A stretch of 64,000 nucleotides of DNA from Neorhizobium galegae (GTDB lineage Bacteria > Pseudomonadota > Alphaproteobacteria > Rhizobiales > Rhizobiaceae). The DNA lies in assembly GCF_021391675.1 (NCBI RefSeq), contig NZ_CP090095.1:563501-627500 (forward strand), written 5' to 3'. The number at the start of each line of letters is the position of its first letter. Within the stretch, counting starts at the first letter, position 1. A program made the position numbers and the translations under genes. Shown one piece after another: positions 47,842 to 58,279 of the stretch. The notes beneath the pieces were generated by a model. The model was not told the origin of the DNA. It made no database searches and saw only the letters and a list, made by a program, of their open reading frames with translations.

Positions 47842-49374
47842 ATGAATCGCGAGAGCGTGGGCGCGGTGCGTTCCGAAGAGTTGAACAAACCCGGTCGGCT
47901 GGCAGGGTTTCTGGCTGGCGGCCTTCGGCCCGCGGCGCTTTTTCTGGGCGCTTATTTCCTGCTGAGCATCGCTGTCCGCCTGATGCTGCCCAACGCACTG
48001 ACGCTGGACGAGGCCGAGCAGGCGCTGTTTTCACAATACTGGTTTGCCGGGTACGGGCCGCAGCCGCCTTTCTACAACTGGGTTCAGAATGCCTTTGTCA
48101 GCGTGATCGGCATCTCGCTCTTTTCGCTGACCTTGCCGAAATTCCTGATGCTGCTGTTGTGCTACGTATTCTTTGGCATGGCGGCGCGTGAGGTCGACGC
48201 CCGACCCGCCTTTGCGGCAATGGCGATGCTGAGCCTGCTCACCCTGCCGCAGCTTTCCTACATGCCGCAGCAGGATCTGACGCACACCGTCGCGGTGCTG
48301 ATGGCGACGTCGCTGTTCCTCTACGGGCTCTTGCGAACCCTTGTCAGGGCGGATTGGCAGGGCTACCTGATCATCGGAGTAGCGATCGGCATCGGCATGA
48401 TCTCGAAATACAATTTCGGGCTGCTGCCTGCCTCCGCCCTCATTGCCGTATGCTGCGACAGGGAATGGCGTGCCCGGCTTTTTGACCTGCGGGCCCTGCT
48501 GACTGCCATCATCAGCCTGGCAATCGTCCTCCCGCATGCGCTTTGGCTTCTCGGCAATCTCGATCTCGCGACATCCGGCACGATCGGCAAGATGGTCGAG
48601 GCGAACGCGCCGCATGGCGTTGCCCGTATCGCACGCGCCCTAGGCTCGCTGGTGCTCGCCTGCCTGGCGTTCGGCGCCCTGACCGTCATCATCTTCGCAG
48701 TCGCCTTCAAAAAGGACTTCAGGCGATCGCTGACCGCCGGCGACCGCTGGACGCGCCTGCTGGGCCTGATGATGGCGGTGTGCCTGTTGGGTGTCTTATT
48801 GGTGATCCTTTTCACGGGCACGACCAAGATCACCGAGCGCTGGCTGGATCCCTATCTGCTGCCTCTGCCACTCTATCTGCTGCTGAAGCTGGAACGAGCG
48901 GGCATCGATACCACGCTCCATCTCAAGCGCCTCGTCCCCGTCTTCATCGTCATCATGGCTGTGACATCGGTCCCGCTGGCGGGCAAGACTTTCACGGGTG
49001 GGCTCACCGGCGCCTATACCCGGATCAACTATCCGCTCGCCTCCGTCGCGGAAGCGCTGAAAGCGGAAGGCCGGCCGGCGGTGATCGTTGCGGCCGGTAT
49101 GCATCTTGCCGGCAACATGCGGCTGCAGTTCCCCGATGTGCCGGTCGTCAATTCCGAGCAGCCGATCGCCGGCTTCCCGGCTCCAAACGCCATGAAGGGG
49201 CCGGTTCTGGCGATCTGGGCGGATAGCGGGCGCGCGGCGGGCCCGCTGCCGATCGATCTTTCTTCCGTCGATACCCTCGGATTAACCGCATCGCCTGCAA
49301 AATCTCTCTCGCTGCCCTACTATTACGGCGACGGCAAAATGCAGCTCAACCTCGGTTATCTCTGGCTTCGCTGA
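47842..49374 (+). CDS. GT39/ArnT-like membrane glycosyltransferase
   Basis: 510 residues with about ten transmembrane helices. LTLDEAEQALF, just after the first helix, carries the Asp-Glu pair expected of PMT/ArnT-type lipid-phosphate-sugar transferases, followed by GPQPPFYNW. It probably moves a sugar from a polyprenyl-phosphate donor to an envelope glycan or lipid, but the sugar is unknown. Start ATG 47842 has a weak ribosome site. It is not in an evident polysaccharide cluster. Confidence 0.87.
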   Translation: MNRESVGAVRSEELNKPGRLAGFLAGGLRPAALFLGAYFLLSIAVRLMLPNALTLDEAEQALFSQYWFAGYGPQPPFYNWVQNAFVSVIGISLFSLTLPKFLMLLLCYVFFGMAAREVDARPAFAAMAMLSLLTLPQLSYMPQQDLTHTVAVLMATSLFLYGLLRTLVRADWQGYLIIGVAIGIGMISKYNFGLLPASALIAVCCDREWRARLFDLRALLTAIISLAIVLPHALWLLGNLDLATSGTIGKMVEANAPHGVARIARALGSLVLACLAFGALTVIIFAVAFKKDFRRSLTAGDRWTRLLGLMMAVCLLGVLLVILFTGTTKITERWLDPYLLPLPLYLLLKLERAGIDTTLHLKRLVPVFIVIMAVTSVPLAGKTFTGGLTGAYTRINYPLASVAEALKAEGRPAVIVAAGMHLAGNMRLQFPDVPVVNSEQPIAGFPAPNAMKGPVLAIWADSGRAAGPLPIDLSSVDTLGLTASPAKSLSLPYYYGDGKMQLNLGYLWLR

Positions 49375-49457
49375 AGACGGTAGGCAAACCGGCGAGGCTG
49401 ATATATCTGTTCGGGAAGCCTGCTCGCAGGCGGATAAAGACCCCCAAGGAGATTCCG

Positions 49458-50165
49458 ATGGCTGAGACGGAAAAGGTCGCGCTGATTACCGGCGGTGGAC
49501 GTGGCATGGGCGAGGCGATCGCCCGCGAATTGTACGCCCAGGGTTACAAGCTCGCGCTGATGTCGCCCTCGGAAAGCTGCGAGAAGCTGGCAGCCGAACT
49601 CGGCGGCGTCGCCTCGCGAGGCGTCGCGGAAAAGGCCGAGGACATCCAGGCGATTTTCGACCTCACCATGAAGACCTACGGCCGCATCGATGCCGTGGTC
49701 AATCATACCGGCCATCCGCCGAAGGGCGACCTGCTCGACATCAGCGATGAGGACTGGACACTCGGTTCGGACATGATGATCCTGTCGCTGGTGCGCATGG
49801 CGCGCCTGGTGACGCCGGTCATGCTGAAACAAGGCAAGGGCGCCTACGTCAACATCACCACCTTCGCCGCCTACGAGCCCTCGCTCGTCTTCCCGGTTTC
49901 GTGCACCTATCGTGCAGCGGCAGGTGCCTTCACAAAGCTCTACTCGGATCGCTATGCGGCCGACAATATCCGCATGAACTGCATCCTGCCGGGGTTCATC
50001 GACAGTCTCGATCACAAGCCCGGAACGGCGGAAAAGGTACCGATGAAGCGTGTCGGCCAGGTAGAAGAAATCGCAAAGACGGCCTCCTTCCTCTTGTCGG
50101 ATGGTGCCGGCTACATCACCGGCCAGAACATCCGTGTCGATGGCGGCATCACCCGTCACGTCTGA
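49458..50165 (+). CDS. SDR-family protein with an atypical active site
   Basis: 235 residues. The N-terminal TGGGRGMG (11-18) is the NAD(P)-binding motif, and the C-terminal ITGQNIRVDGG and MNCILPGFID are typical classical SDR features. The catalytic tyrosine is in place (Y151) but the usual YxxxK lysine is an alanine: the segment reads YRAAAGAFTK. The catalytic serine region reads NITTF. It may therefore have lost or changed oxidoreductase activity. ATG 49458 follows AAGGAGATTCCG. It lies 14 bases before the epimerase-like gene. Confidence 0.9.
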   Translation: MAETEKVALITGGGRGMGEAIARELYAQGYKLALMSPSESCEKLAAELGGVASRGVAEKAEDIQAIFDLTMKTYGRIDAVVNHTGHPPKGDLLDISDEDWTLGSDMMILSLVRMARLVTPVMLKQGKGAYVNITTFAAYEPSLVFPVSCTYRAAAGAFTKLYSDRYAADNIRMNCILPGFIDSLDHKPGTAEKVPMKRVGQVEEIAKTASFLLSDGAGYITGQNIRVDGGITRHV

Positions 50166-50179
50166 TCGGAGTACCTGAG

Positions 50180-51217
50180 ATGAGATGGAAGCGCACGATC
50201 CAGCTGCTGGACGTTCATTGCGAGGGTGAGATCGGCAAGGTCGCAATCGGCGGCGTGCCGAAGATCCCGGGCGAAACGGTTGCCGCCCAGCTTCACTGGC
50301 TGAACACCGATCCGAAGGGCAACGAGCTTCGCCGCTTCCTCTGCCTCGAACCGCGCGGAGCGCCGATCGGCTCGGTCAACCTGCTGCTGCCGGCGAAACA
50401 TCCCGATGCGGACGCCGCCTTCATCATCCTGCAGCCGGACCAGGCGCATGCGAGTTCCGGTTCGAACTCGATCTGCGTGACAACGGCGCTTCTGGAATCA
50501 GGCATTGTCGAAATGCAGGAGCCTGAAACCGTCGTTGTTCTGGAAACCGCAGCCGGCCTCGTGCGCGCGACCGCCACCTGCCGCGATGGGCGCTGCGAAA
50601 AGGTGAAGCTCACCATGGTGCCGTCTTTCGTGCATCAGCTTGATGTCACGGTTCAGACCCCGTCATGGGGCGAGATCACGCTCGACCTTTGTTATGGCGG
50701 GATCTTTTACGGGCTGGTGGATGTCGGCCAGATCGGCCTGACCATCGAGAAGGGCAATGCGGCAGCACTCGTCCAGGCAGGCATGGTGCTGAAGGACCTG
50801 ATCAACAGGCAGATCGAGGTCGTACACCCGGAAATCCCCGCGATCTCCGGCGTCGCTTACGTGATGTTCCGGGACACGGAAGCCAACGGCACGGTGCGGA
50901 CCTGCACGACGATGTGGCCGGGGAGGGCGGACCGTTCGCCCTGCGGCACCGGCAATTCCGCCAATCTGGCAGCGCTCCATGCGCGCGGCAGGGTAAAGGT
51001 GGGGGACGTCTTCAAGTCGCGCTCGATCATCGGTTCTGAGTTCGAGGTGGGACTGGCGGCCGAAACTGAGGTCGCCGGAAAGCCGGCGATCATTCCGACG
51101 ATCACCGGCCGGGGGTTTACCTTCGGTCTGCATCAGATTGCCCTTGATCCGTTCGACCCGCTGTCGGACGGATTTGCGATGACCGACGTATGGGGACCAT
51201 CCGCTGGGGAAATCTGA
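50180..51217 (+). CDS. Proline racemase-family protein (hydroxyproline epimerase/dehydratase-like)
   Basis: 345 residues. The fold matches proline racemase and 4-hydroxyproline epimerase. The first catalytic cysteine is Ser93 (SSGSNSICV), while the second is present as Cys255 in RSPCGTGNSA. Ser/Cys members are known in this superfamily and several act on hydroxyprolines; the exact substrate cannot be assigned. ATG 50180 follows CGGAGTACCTGAG. It is probably cotranscribed with the SDR just upstream. Confidence 0.88.
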   Translation: MRWKRTIQLLDVHCEGEIGKVAIGGVPKIPGETVAAQLHWLNTDPKGNELRRFLCLEPRGAPIGSVNLLLPAKHPDADAAFIILQPDQAHASSGSNSICVTTALLESGIVEMQEPETVVVLETAAGLVRATATCRDGRCEKVKLTMVPSFVHQLDVTVQTPSWGEITLDLCYGGIFYGLVDVGQIGLTIEKGNAAALVQAGMVLKDLINRQIEVVHPEIPAISGVAYVMFRDTEANGTVRTCTTMWPGRADRSPCGTGNSANLAALHARGRVKVGDVFKSRSIIGSEFEVGLAAETEVAGKPAIIPTITGRGFTFGLHQIALDPFDPLSDGFAMTDVWGPSAGEI

Positions 51218-51220
51218 GTT

Positions 51221-52147
51221 TCAGATTTCCTTGCCGTTGCCGGCCGACTGTTCCATGTCGCCCGGCTTCAGCACCAGCGAATTGACGCCTTCGGTCGTCG
51301 CGGGGTCGCTCGGCCCCGGGACAATGCCCAGTTCCTGCATCTGCATAAATTTGTAGGCGCCGAAGACATCGCCTTTCTCGGCAGCTTTGCCGTACATTTC
51401 GGCAGCCTTGAGAGCATTCGCTTGGATGCCTTCGCCGGCTTCGTACATCAGCCCGAGATTGATCATCGCATCGGCATTGCCGCGCTGGGCCGCAAGGTCG
51501 TACCAGGCGATCGCCGTCTGGTCGTCCTGCTCCACGAGGTGGCCTTCGTCATAGATCGCGCCGATATTGAAGGCAGCCGTGTCGTCGCCTTCCGCCGCCG
51601 CCTTTTCGAACCACGTAAGCGCCCGCTTGACATCCGGCTGGGTGCCGAGGCCATCGCGGTAGGCGACGCCGAGATTGTAGGCGGCCAGCACGTTGCCGCC
51701 ATTGGCAGCCTCGGTATAGAGCTGGAACTCCGATCGTTCGTCGCCGAGCCGGCCCATCAGCATGCCGAAATTCACCTTGGCGGCGGCATATCCCGCCTGG
51801 ACTGCAACATCGTAGGCGTTCATGGCCTGGTCGGCCTGCTGGGTCTTGTTGAAAGCCCGGCCGAGCTGATAGGCGAAGCGCGGGTTGCCGGTCGCGTCAT
51901 AGGCCATGCGGCAGGCGTCTACCGCGGTGCCGTCGATATCCGAAATGCCGACAGGCGCAAATTCTCCGTTGCGCTGCTGATCGTAGGGGCTGCCGGCCAG
52001 CCGGTCACATTCCGTCTGCACCGCAGAGGTGAGCTGCAGGCTGGCGCGTTCCTCTGCGCCCGGCGAAACCGTCAGGGCGCAGAGCGCGACGGCGGTACCT
52101 GTGGCAATTGCAAAACCCCTGTTGACTTTCGAGAGGCGGGATTTCAT
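51221..52147 (-). CDS. Sel1-like/TPR repeat protein, secreted
   Basis: 308 residues. A short basic N-terminus and hydrophobic helix (about 12-32) indicate a signal sequence. The rest has about five Sel1-type repeats (for example AAYNLGVAYRDGLGT, AAFNIGAIYDEGH, AMINLGLMYEAGEG), with the A.NLG..Y..G.G pattern. These solenoids mediate protein-protein contacts; rhizobial relatives such as ExoR act in signalling, but this protein is not shown to be ExoR. It converges with the epimerase gene. Confidence 0.85.
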   Translation of the reverse strand: MKSRLSKVNRGFAIATGTAVALCALTVSPGAEERASLQLTSAVQTECDRLAGSPYDQQRNGEFAPVGISDIDGTAVDACRMAYDATGNPRFAYQLGRAFNKTQQADQAMNAYDVAVQAGYAAAKVNFGMLMGRLGDERSEFQLYTEAANGGNVLAAYNLGVAYRDGLGTQPDVKRALTWFEKAAAEGDDTAAFNIGAIYDEGHLVEQDDQTAIAWYDLAAQRGNADAMINLGLMYEAGEGIQANALKAAEMYGKAAEKGDVFGAYKFMQMQELGIVPGPSDPATTEGVNSLVLKPGDMEQSAGNGKEI

Positions 52148-52232
52148 CTTGCGCTCCGATTTAACTTATCATTCAGATTGCTTAACGAACGCCGGAAGCA
52201 GGCACCGGTTCCGTGTGCCTTTCAGGTTTCGT

Positions 52233-52304
52233 GCGTGAGAAGCCTTTGCATCCCGCACTTTCGCGTGAGAAGTAACCTGCATCTGGCCTGCTGGATTGCA
52301 GGTT
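52233..52304. repeat. Direct repeat and inverted repeat in the pyrC leader
   Basis: GCGTGAGAAG occurs at 52233-52242 and 52263-52272, each followed shortly by TGCATC. AACCTGCA (52274-52281) and TGCAGGTT (52297-52304) form an eight-base inverted repeat with 15-base spacer. This is 75-150 bases upstream of pyrC. It may be regulatory, but no regulator can be named. Confidence 0.4.
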
Positions 52305-52380
52305 CCTCGCATCATCGGATTGTTTTGTCCGAACCATTGATGTTATGGCGGACTGATCGACCACCTCCGGAAGTTCTCCC

Positions 52381-53424
52381 ATGAAAACGCTCACGCTCCG
52401 CCGCCCTGACGACTGGCACCTGCACCTTCGCGACGGCGACGTCCTGCAAGCGGTGATCGGCGATACGAGCCGGCATTTCGCTCGCGCCATCATCATGCCC
52501 AACCTTGTACCGCCGGTGGTGACAACGACGGACGCCAAGGCCTACCGCGAGCGCATTCTCGCCGCCCTTCCGGCAGGCGACCGCTTCGAGCCGCTGATGA
52601 CGCTCTACCTGACGGAGCATACCGATCCGGACGATGTGGAAGAGGGCAAGAGGAGCGGCCTGATCTCCGCCGTGAAGCTTTATCCCGCCGGAGCCACGAC
52701 CAATTCCCATGGCGGCGTGCGCGACTTCAACAAGGCGATGCCGGTTCTGGAGCGAATGGCGAAGATCGGCCTGCCGCTCTGCGTGCACGGCGAGGTGACC
52801 ACCCCGGAAGTGGACATCTTCGACCGCGAAGCCGTCTTCATCGAAACGGTGCTCGATCCGCTGCGCCAGCGCCTGCCGGAACTGAAAGTCACGATGGAGC
52901 ACGTGACGACCGCCGACGGCATCGACTACATCAAGTCGTCGAAGGGCAATCTCGCCGGCTCGATCACCACCCACCACCTGATCATCAATCGCAACGCCAT
53001 CCTGGTCGGCGGCATTCGCCCCCATTATTACTGCCTGCCGGTCGCCAAGCGCGAGAACCATCGCCTCGCGCTACGCGCGGCGGCGACATCCGGCGATCCG
53101 CGCTTCTTCCTCGGCACCGATTCCGCACCCCATGTCGACCCGCTGAAGGAATGCGGCTGCGGTTGCGCCGGCATCTACACGTCGGTCAACACCATGAGCT
53201 GCCTTGCGCATGTGTTCGAGGACGACAATGCGCTCGACAGGCTGGAGGCTTTCACCTCGCTGAACGGCCCTGCCTGGTATGGGCTGAAGCCGAACGAAGA
53301 AACGATCACGCTTGAAAAGCGCGACGATGCGGTGAAGTTTCCGGACAAGCGCGCTAGCGGCGCCGGGCCGATCACGGTCTTCGATCCGATGTTCCCGCTG
53401 CACTGGCATGTGCTTGATAAGTAA
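52381..53424 (+). CDS. pyrC: Dihydroorotase (class II, PyrC)
   Basis: 347 residues, E. coli-type class II dihydroorotase. The metal site HLHLRDGD is near residue 14, and later HGEVT and the [10 protein letters not shown] segment carry further ligands. It closes carbamoyl aspartate to dihydroorotate in pyrimidine synthesis. ATG 52381 has only a weak ribosome site. Unlike pyrE at 54809, it is not in an obvious operon. Confidence 0.95.
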   Translation: MKTLTLRRPDDWHLHLRDGDVLQAVIGDTSRHFARAIIMPNLVPPVVTTTDAKAYRERILAALPAGDRFEPLMTLYLTEHTDPDDVEEGKRSGLISAVKLYPAGATTNSHGGVRDFNKAMPVLERMAKIGLPLCVHGEVTTPEVDIFDREAVFIETVLDPLRQRLPELKVTMEHVTTADGIDYIKSSKGNLAGSITTHHLIINRNAILVGGIRPHYYCLPVAKRENHRLALRAAATSGDPRFFLGTDSAPHVDPLKECGCGCAGIYTSVNTMSCLAHVFEDDNALDRLEAFTSLNGPAWYGLKPNEETITLEKRDDAVKFPDKRASGAGPITVFDPMFPLHWHVLDK

Positions 53425-53545
53425 ATACTAATGATATCCGGATTGATGGTGTTCAGATCGATCCGGTAACCTTTTGGATAGAATCCGGGCTTAGCTTGGC
53501 GCCCAAGATTTTCCGGCGGGGATGTACCCGAAGAGAAAGCTAGGC

Positions 53546-54724
53546 ATGATGCTCGACTACCAATCTCTTCTGCTCGCGCTGGGCGTCTCAGCGGCGTGCC
53601 TGATGGTGACGCTGTTCGGGACATGGTATTCGCGCCGCACCGATTCCTTCCTTCTCACCCTTGTCATAGCGCTCTGCCTCACGGTTTCAGGCATTTTCGC
53701 CTATAGTTCCTATACCGTCGAAGCCGACGTTGTGGGTGCCTCGATCGCCTATACGTTCCTGATGGCGGGGTTCGGCACGATCTATGCGGCATCGGTGCAG
53801 TTTCGCAGCGGGACGCGGCCCTGGGTAATGGCCGGTGCCATTACCGCCGCTTCCGTGACTTTCGGCCTGCCGCTGATGATTGCCGGCCTCGACGGCCTCG
53901 GGTTCATCGTCATGAACCTTGCCACGGCCGGGCTGCTCCTTGAAACCGCCAGGCAATATTGGCGCGCACGCCGGGAGGCACCGGGACCGCTCATCGGAAT
54001 GGCGGTGCTCTACGCCGCCACCGCGGTATCTTTCGCCCTATGTGCTGTCGTCCTGATCGACGGGCAACAATGGGTGCTGGGCCACGCACCCGACAACTGG
54101 GCCGAAAACCTCAATATCGCTGTCTGCATCGCCGGCATGACCGGCATCGGTGCACTGTCGCTGGCGCTGCATCAGTGGCGCATGGCGGCCCACCATCGCC
54201 ACGAGGCGATCACCGATGCGCTGACGGGGCTTCTCAACCGCCGTGCTCTCTTCGAGCAGCATGGCCATCGCACTCTCGGTCCGTCGACCGCCGTCGTCGT
54301 TTTCGATATCGATCGGTTCAAGGCCATCAACGACCAGCACGGCCATGCTGCCGGCGATGAAGTGCTGAGGCTGTTTGCCGACGATCTCAGAAGCGGCACT
54401 AAGACTCGCTACACCGTGGCTCGGCTCGGCGGCGAGGAGTTCGTGATGATCCTCGTCAATGCCCTTCCCGGACGGGCCGAACGGATCGCCAATGACATCT
54501 CCCGTCGCTTCGCCGCCCGCGAGATCATCATTGGCGACGCGGTGCTCAAGTGCACGGTCAGCGCCGGAGTCGCGGTCGGTGCCCCGACCGGCCAACCTTT
54601 CGAGACCGTGCTCAGCCTCGCCGATAACGCGCTCTACGAAGCAAAGAGGGCCGGTCGCGATCGCGTGCATGTATCAGGCTATCTTCGCCCGGTGGACTTG
54701 AACGAGACGCGTACCACCGCCTGA
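53546..54724 (+). CDS. Membrane-bound diguanylate cyclase
   Basis: 392 residues. Six transmembrane helices fill about 1-205, then a GGDEF domain (about 225-390). The active site is intact as LGGEEF, and FDIDRFKAINDQHGHAAGDEVL precedes it. It makes cyclic-di-GMP. There is no EAL domain. An in-frame ATG at 53522 exists; 53546 was chosen as the more usual family start, though ribosome sites are weak for both. Confidence 0.93.
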   Translation: MMLDYQSLLLALGVSAACLMVTLFGTWYSRRTDSFLLTLVIALCLTVSGIFAYSSYTVEADVVGASIAYTFLMAGFGTIYAASVQFRSGTRPWVMAGAITAASVTFGLPLMIAGLDGLGFIVMNLATAGLLLETARQYWRARREAPGPLIGMAVLYAATAVSFALCAVVLIDGQQWVLGHAPDNWAENLNIAVCIAGMTGIGALSLALHQWRMAAHHRHEAITDALTGLLNRRALFEQHGHRTLGPSTAVVVFDIDRFKAINDQHGHAAGDEVLRLFADDLRSGTKTRYTVARLGGEEFVMILVNALPGRAERIANDISRRFAAREIIIGDAVLKCTVSAGVAVGAPTGQPFETVLSLADNALYEAKRAGRDRVHVSGYLRPVDLNETRTTA

Positions 54725-54808
54725 TCCCTCCTTATTTTTCGCATCGTCTGGCATACTCCGCCGCATGCTGCTATTGCGGCGCGTGGTTTTGACAAAAGGA
54801 GCGGGCGC

Positions 54809-55504
54809 ATGATTCAAACCACATTTCCGGACCGCGGCGTAATGGCCGAACTGATGGCGAAGATGCTCTGGGAGATCGGAGCGGTCCATTTCAGCGCCGA
54901 CAAGCCCTACAAATTTGCCTCCGGCCTGATGAGCCCGGTCTATATCGACTGCCGCAAGCTGATTTCCTATCCGCGCATCCGCTCGGCGATCATGGATTTC
55001 GCGGCCGCGACCGTCATGCGCGACGCCGGTTTCGAGAAGTTCGACTGCGTTGCCGGCGGCGAGACCGCAGGCATCCCCTTCGCGGCTTTCCTCGCCGAAC
55101 GTTTGGGCCTGCCGATGATCTACGTACGCAAGGCGCCGAAGGGCCACGGGCGCAATGCGCAGATCGAGGGCCATCTGCCGGAAGGCGCGCGCGTCCTGGT
55201 CATCGAGGACCTGACGACTGCCGGCGGCAGCATGTTCAAGTTCATCGATGCGATCCGCGCAGCCGGGGCTACTGTCGATCACGGCATCGCGCTCTTCTTC
55301 TATGATATCTTTCCGGAAGCCTATGAGCGTTTCTCGAACGGCCAGGTGAAGCTTCATCACATCGCCACCTGGCGTAACGTTCTGGCGGCAGCCAGGGACG
55401 GCAAGCTTTTCGATGAAAACACGCTCTCGGAAGTCGAGGCCTTTCTCGATGCACCGTTGGCCTGGTCGGGACGCAATGGCGGCGTCAGCGAGATCGCGCT
55501 CTGA
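54809..55504 (+). CDS. pyrE: Orotate phosphoribosyltransferase
   Basis: 231 residues. The PRPP loop is [13 protein letters not shown] (about residue 130), and the flexible loop [15 protein letters not shown] precedes it. It makes OMP for UMP synthesis. ATG 54809 follows AAAAGGAGCGGGCGC. The order pyrE-frk-pgi is conserved in rhizobia. Confidence 0.96.
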   Translation: MIQTTFPDRGVMAELMAKMLWEIGAVHFSADKPYKFASGLMSPVYIDCRKLISYPRIRSAIMDFAAATVMRDAGFEKFDCVAGGETAGIPFAAFLAERLGLPMIYVRKAPKGHGRNAQIEGHLPEGARVLVIEDLTTAGGSMFKFIDAIRAAGATVDHGIALFFYDIFPEAYERFSNGQVKLHHIATWRNVLAAARDGKLFDENTLSEVEAFLDAPLAWSGRNGGVSEIAL

Positions 55505-55581
55505 TTTTTTGTTCTGGCCTTTTGGCAAAAGCTCGCTTAATCGATTGAAAAACTGCTGAGAAAGCGCGCGGGAGGATTTTT

Positions 55582-56508
55582 ATGATTTTGTGCTGCGGCG
55601 AAGCCCTGATCGATATGCTTCCGCGTGACACCACGCTCGGTGAAAAAGGCTTTGCGCCTTACGCCGGCGGCGCGATCTTCAACACCGCAATCGCGCTTGG
55701 CCGGCTCGGGCAGCCGACCGCGTTTTTCACCGGCATTTCCGATGACCTGATGGGTGACGTCCTGCGGGACACGCTGGCAAAGAGCGGGGTGGATTACAGC
55801 CTTGCGGCTGTCTCTTCCCGTCCGACCACGATTGCCTTCGTGAAACTCGTCAACGGCCAGGCGACCTATGCTTTCTACGACGAAGGCACCGCCGGCCGGA
55901 TGATCACCGAGGCCGACTTGCCGGCGCTCGGCGATGACTGCGAGGCCATGCATTTCGGCGCGATCAGCCTGATCCCGGAACCCTGCGGCGCGACCTACGA
56001 GGCGCTGATGGCTCGCGAATACCGCAAGCGGGTGATCTCCTTCGATCCGAACATTCGCCCCGGCTTCATCAAGGACAAGCCGAAACACGTGGACCGCGTC
56101 CGCCGGATGGCCGCCATGTCCGACATCATCAAGTTCTCAGACGAAGATCTTGATTGGTTCGGCATGCAGGGCGACCATGATACGCTGGCCGGGCATTGGC
56201 TGGAGCAGGGCGCCAGGCTGGTGGTCCTCACTCGTGGTGCGGATGGCGCCACCGGCTATACCAAAAACTTCAAGGTTTCGGTGCCGAGCGAGCGCGTGAC
56301 GGTGGTCGATACAGTCGGCGCCGGCGATACGTTCGATGCCGGCATTCTGGCCTCGCTGAAGATGCAGGACCTGCTGACCAAGGAAAAGGTCGCGGGCTTG
56401 ACCGAGGATGCCGTGAGCAAGGCTCTCGCACTCGGCGCAAAGGCCGCTGCCGTCACGGTGTCGCGGGCGGGCGCCAACCCGCCTTTCGCCCATGAGATCG
56501 GTCTCTGA
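55582..56508 (+). CDS. frk: Fructokinase (PfkB family)
   Basis: 308 residues. GGAIFNTAIALGRLG binds substrate and DTVGAGDTFDAGILA near residue 245 holds the catalytic Asp. Position beside pgi and the sequence match rhizobial fructokinase, which makes fructose 6-phosphate. ATG 55582 follows GGGAGGATTTTT. It converges with pgi over a bidirectional hairpin. Confidence 0.93.
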   Translation: MILCCGEALIDMLPRDTTLGEKGFAPYAGGAIFNTAIALGRLGQPTAFFTGISDDLMGDVLRDTLAKSGVDYSLAAVSSRPTTIAFVKLVNGQATYAFYDEGTAGRMITEADLPALGDDCEAMHFGAISLIPEPCGATYEALMAREYRKRVISFDPNIRPGFIKDKPKHVDRVRRMAAMSDIIKFSDEDLDWFGMQGDHDTLAGHWLEQGARLVVLTRGADGATGYTKNFKVSVPSERVTVVDTVGAGDTFDAGILASLKMQDLLTKEKVAGLTEDAVSKALALGAKAAAVTVSRAGANPPFAHEIGL

Positions 56509-56531
56509 GGTCCTATCCTCGGTCTGCAAAG

Positions 56532-56574
56532 GGAAATAGTTCGGCCCCCTGATGAGGGCCGAAGCGTTATTTCC
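56532..56574. terminator. Bidirectional hairpin between frk and pgi
   Basis: GGAAATA (56532-56538) and TTCGGCCC (56540-56547) pair with GGGCCGAA (56556-56563) and TATTTCC (56568-56574). The arm contains the pgi stop codon (56567-56569). Confidence 0.75.
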
Positions 56575-58192
56575 GGGCAGCGAGCAGAGCCTTCACCAGC
56601 CCTTGCGTCGAGGCATCGTGGCCGCCGGCGCTTTCCTTGCCTTCCACGACGGGCAGCAGGCCGGTCGCCAGTTCCTTGCCGAGCTCGACACCCCACTGGT
56701 CGAAAGAATTGATGCGGAAGAGCACGCCTTCGACAAACACCCGATGTTCGTAGAGCGCGATCAGCCGGCCGAGCGCAAATGGCGTCAGCTTGTCGTAGAC
56801 GAAGGTGATCGAGGGGCGGTTGCCGGTGAAGACGCGGTGCGGCGCGATGAAGTCGGCCTGTTTGTCGTCCATTCCCTTCGAGGTCAGCTGGGTCTTAGCC
56901 TCAGCCAACGTACGGCCCTTCATCAGCGCTTCCGACTGAGCCAGGCAATTGGCGATCAGCAACTCGTGCTGGTGGCGCAGATGCGGCTCGAAACTGTTGG
57001 CAGCGATCATGAACTCGGCCGGGATGACGGTCGTGCCCTGGTGGATGAGCTGATAGAAGGCGTGCTGGCCGTTGGTGCCGGGTTCGCCCCAGACCACCGG
57101 GCCGGAATTGCCCTCGACCGGCGTGCCATCGATCGTCACGCCCTTGCCGTTCGATTCCATGTCGAGTTGCTGCAGATAGGCCGGGAAGCGCAGCAGCCGC
57201 TGGTCGTAGGGCAGGATGGCGCGCGACGGATATCCGAGAACGTTGCGGTGATAGAAGCCGATCAGGCCGAGCAGCATCGGCAGGTTCTGGCGCACCGGCG
57301 CGGTGCGGAAATGGGTGTCCATCGCATGCGCGCCATCCAGGAACTTGCCGAAATTCTCACGCCCGACAGCGATCATCAAAGGCAGGCCGATCGCCGACCA
57401 GATGGAATAGCGTCCGCCGACCCAATCCCAGAAACCGAAGATGCGGTCGCTCTCGATGCCGAAGGCGGCGACCTTGTCGAGCGCGGTGGAGACGGCGCAG
57501 AAGTGATGCCCGACCGCTGCTTCCCCGAGCTTGTCCGCGATGAAGGCACGCGCGGAGGCCGCATTGGTCATTGTCTCGATGGTAGTGAAAGTCTTGGAAG
57601 CGACGATGAACAGCGTCGTTTCCGCGTCGAGCAGCTTCAGCGTGTCGGCGATATGCGCGCCGTCGACATTGGAGACGAAATGCGCCCGCGGACCGTCATG
57701 GAAGGGCGCCAGCGCCAGGGTGACCATGACCGGGCCGAGGTCGGAGCCGCCGATGCCGATATTGACGATATCGGTGATCTTCTTGCCGGTCGCGCCCTTC
57801 AGCGCGCCCGAGCGGATGCCGTCGGCGAACTTGCCCATTGCGGCGAGCACGCCGTTCACATCCGGCATCACGTCCTTGCCGTCGACCAGCACAGGCGTAT
57901 TGGAGCGGTTGCGCAGTGCCGTATGCAGGACAGCGCGGCCTTCCGTGAAGTTGATCGCAACGCCCGAGAACATCTCCTCGCGCTTGGCCGCCACGCCGCC
58001 GGCATCCGCCAGCTTTTCGAGCAGCACCATGATCTCGTCGTTCACCGCCGTCTTGGAATAGTCCATGAGAAGGTCGTCGAAAGTGGCGCTGAACTTTGCG
58101 AAGCGGCCGGAATCGGCTGCGAAGGCGGCGCGGATATCCGTGGCATTGGCTTTTGCAACGGTGGACTTCAGGTCTTGGACGATGGCCTGCAT
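56567..58192 (-). CDS. pgi: Glucose-6-phosphate isomerase
   Basis: 541 residues. Signature regions are [23 protein letters not shown], and [27 protein letters not shown] with the catalytic residues. It interconverts glucose and fructose 6-phosphates, the step next to fructokinase. In rhizobia it feeds the Entner-Doudoroff route. ATG 58192 follows AGGAATCACCC. Confidence 0.97.
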   Translation of the reverse strand: MQAIVQDLKSTVAKANATDIRAAFAADSGRFAKFSATFDDLLMDYSKTAVNDEIMVLLEKLADAGGVAAKREEMFSGVAINFTEGRAVLHTALRNRSNTPVLVDGKDVMPDVNGVLAAMGKFADGIRSGALKGATGKKITDIVNIGIGGSDLGPVMVTLALAPFHDGPRAHFVSNVDGAHIADTLKLLDAETTLFIVASKTFTTIETMTNAASARAFIADKLGEAAVGHHFCAVSTALDKVAAFGIESDRIFGFWDWVGGRYSIWSAIGLPLMIAVGRENFGKFLDGAHAMDTHFRTAPVRQNLPMLLGLIGFYHRNVLGYPSRAILPYDQRLLRFPAYLQQLDMESNGKGVTIDGTPVEGNSGPVVWGEPGTNGQHAFYQLIHQGTTVIPAEFMIAANSFEPHLRHQHELLIANCLAQSEALMKGRTLAEAKTQLTSKGMDDKQADFIAPHRVFTGNRPSITFVYDKLTPFALGRLIALYEHRVFVEGVLFRINSFDQWGVELGKELATGLLPVVEGKESAGGHDASTQGLVKALLAARK

Positions 58193-58279
58193 GGGTGATT
58201 CCTCGGCACTCGAAATGGGATGATCGGGAACCTATTCCGTTTCCATGTCAAATCAAGCACGGCCGTGCCGACGATGCGT

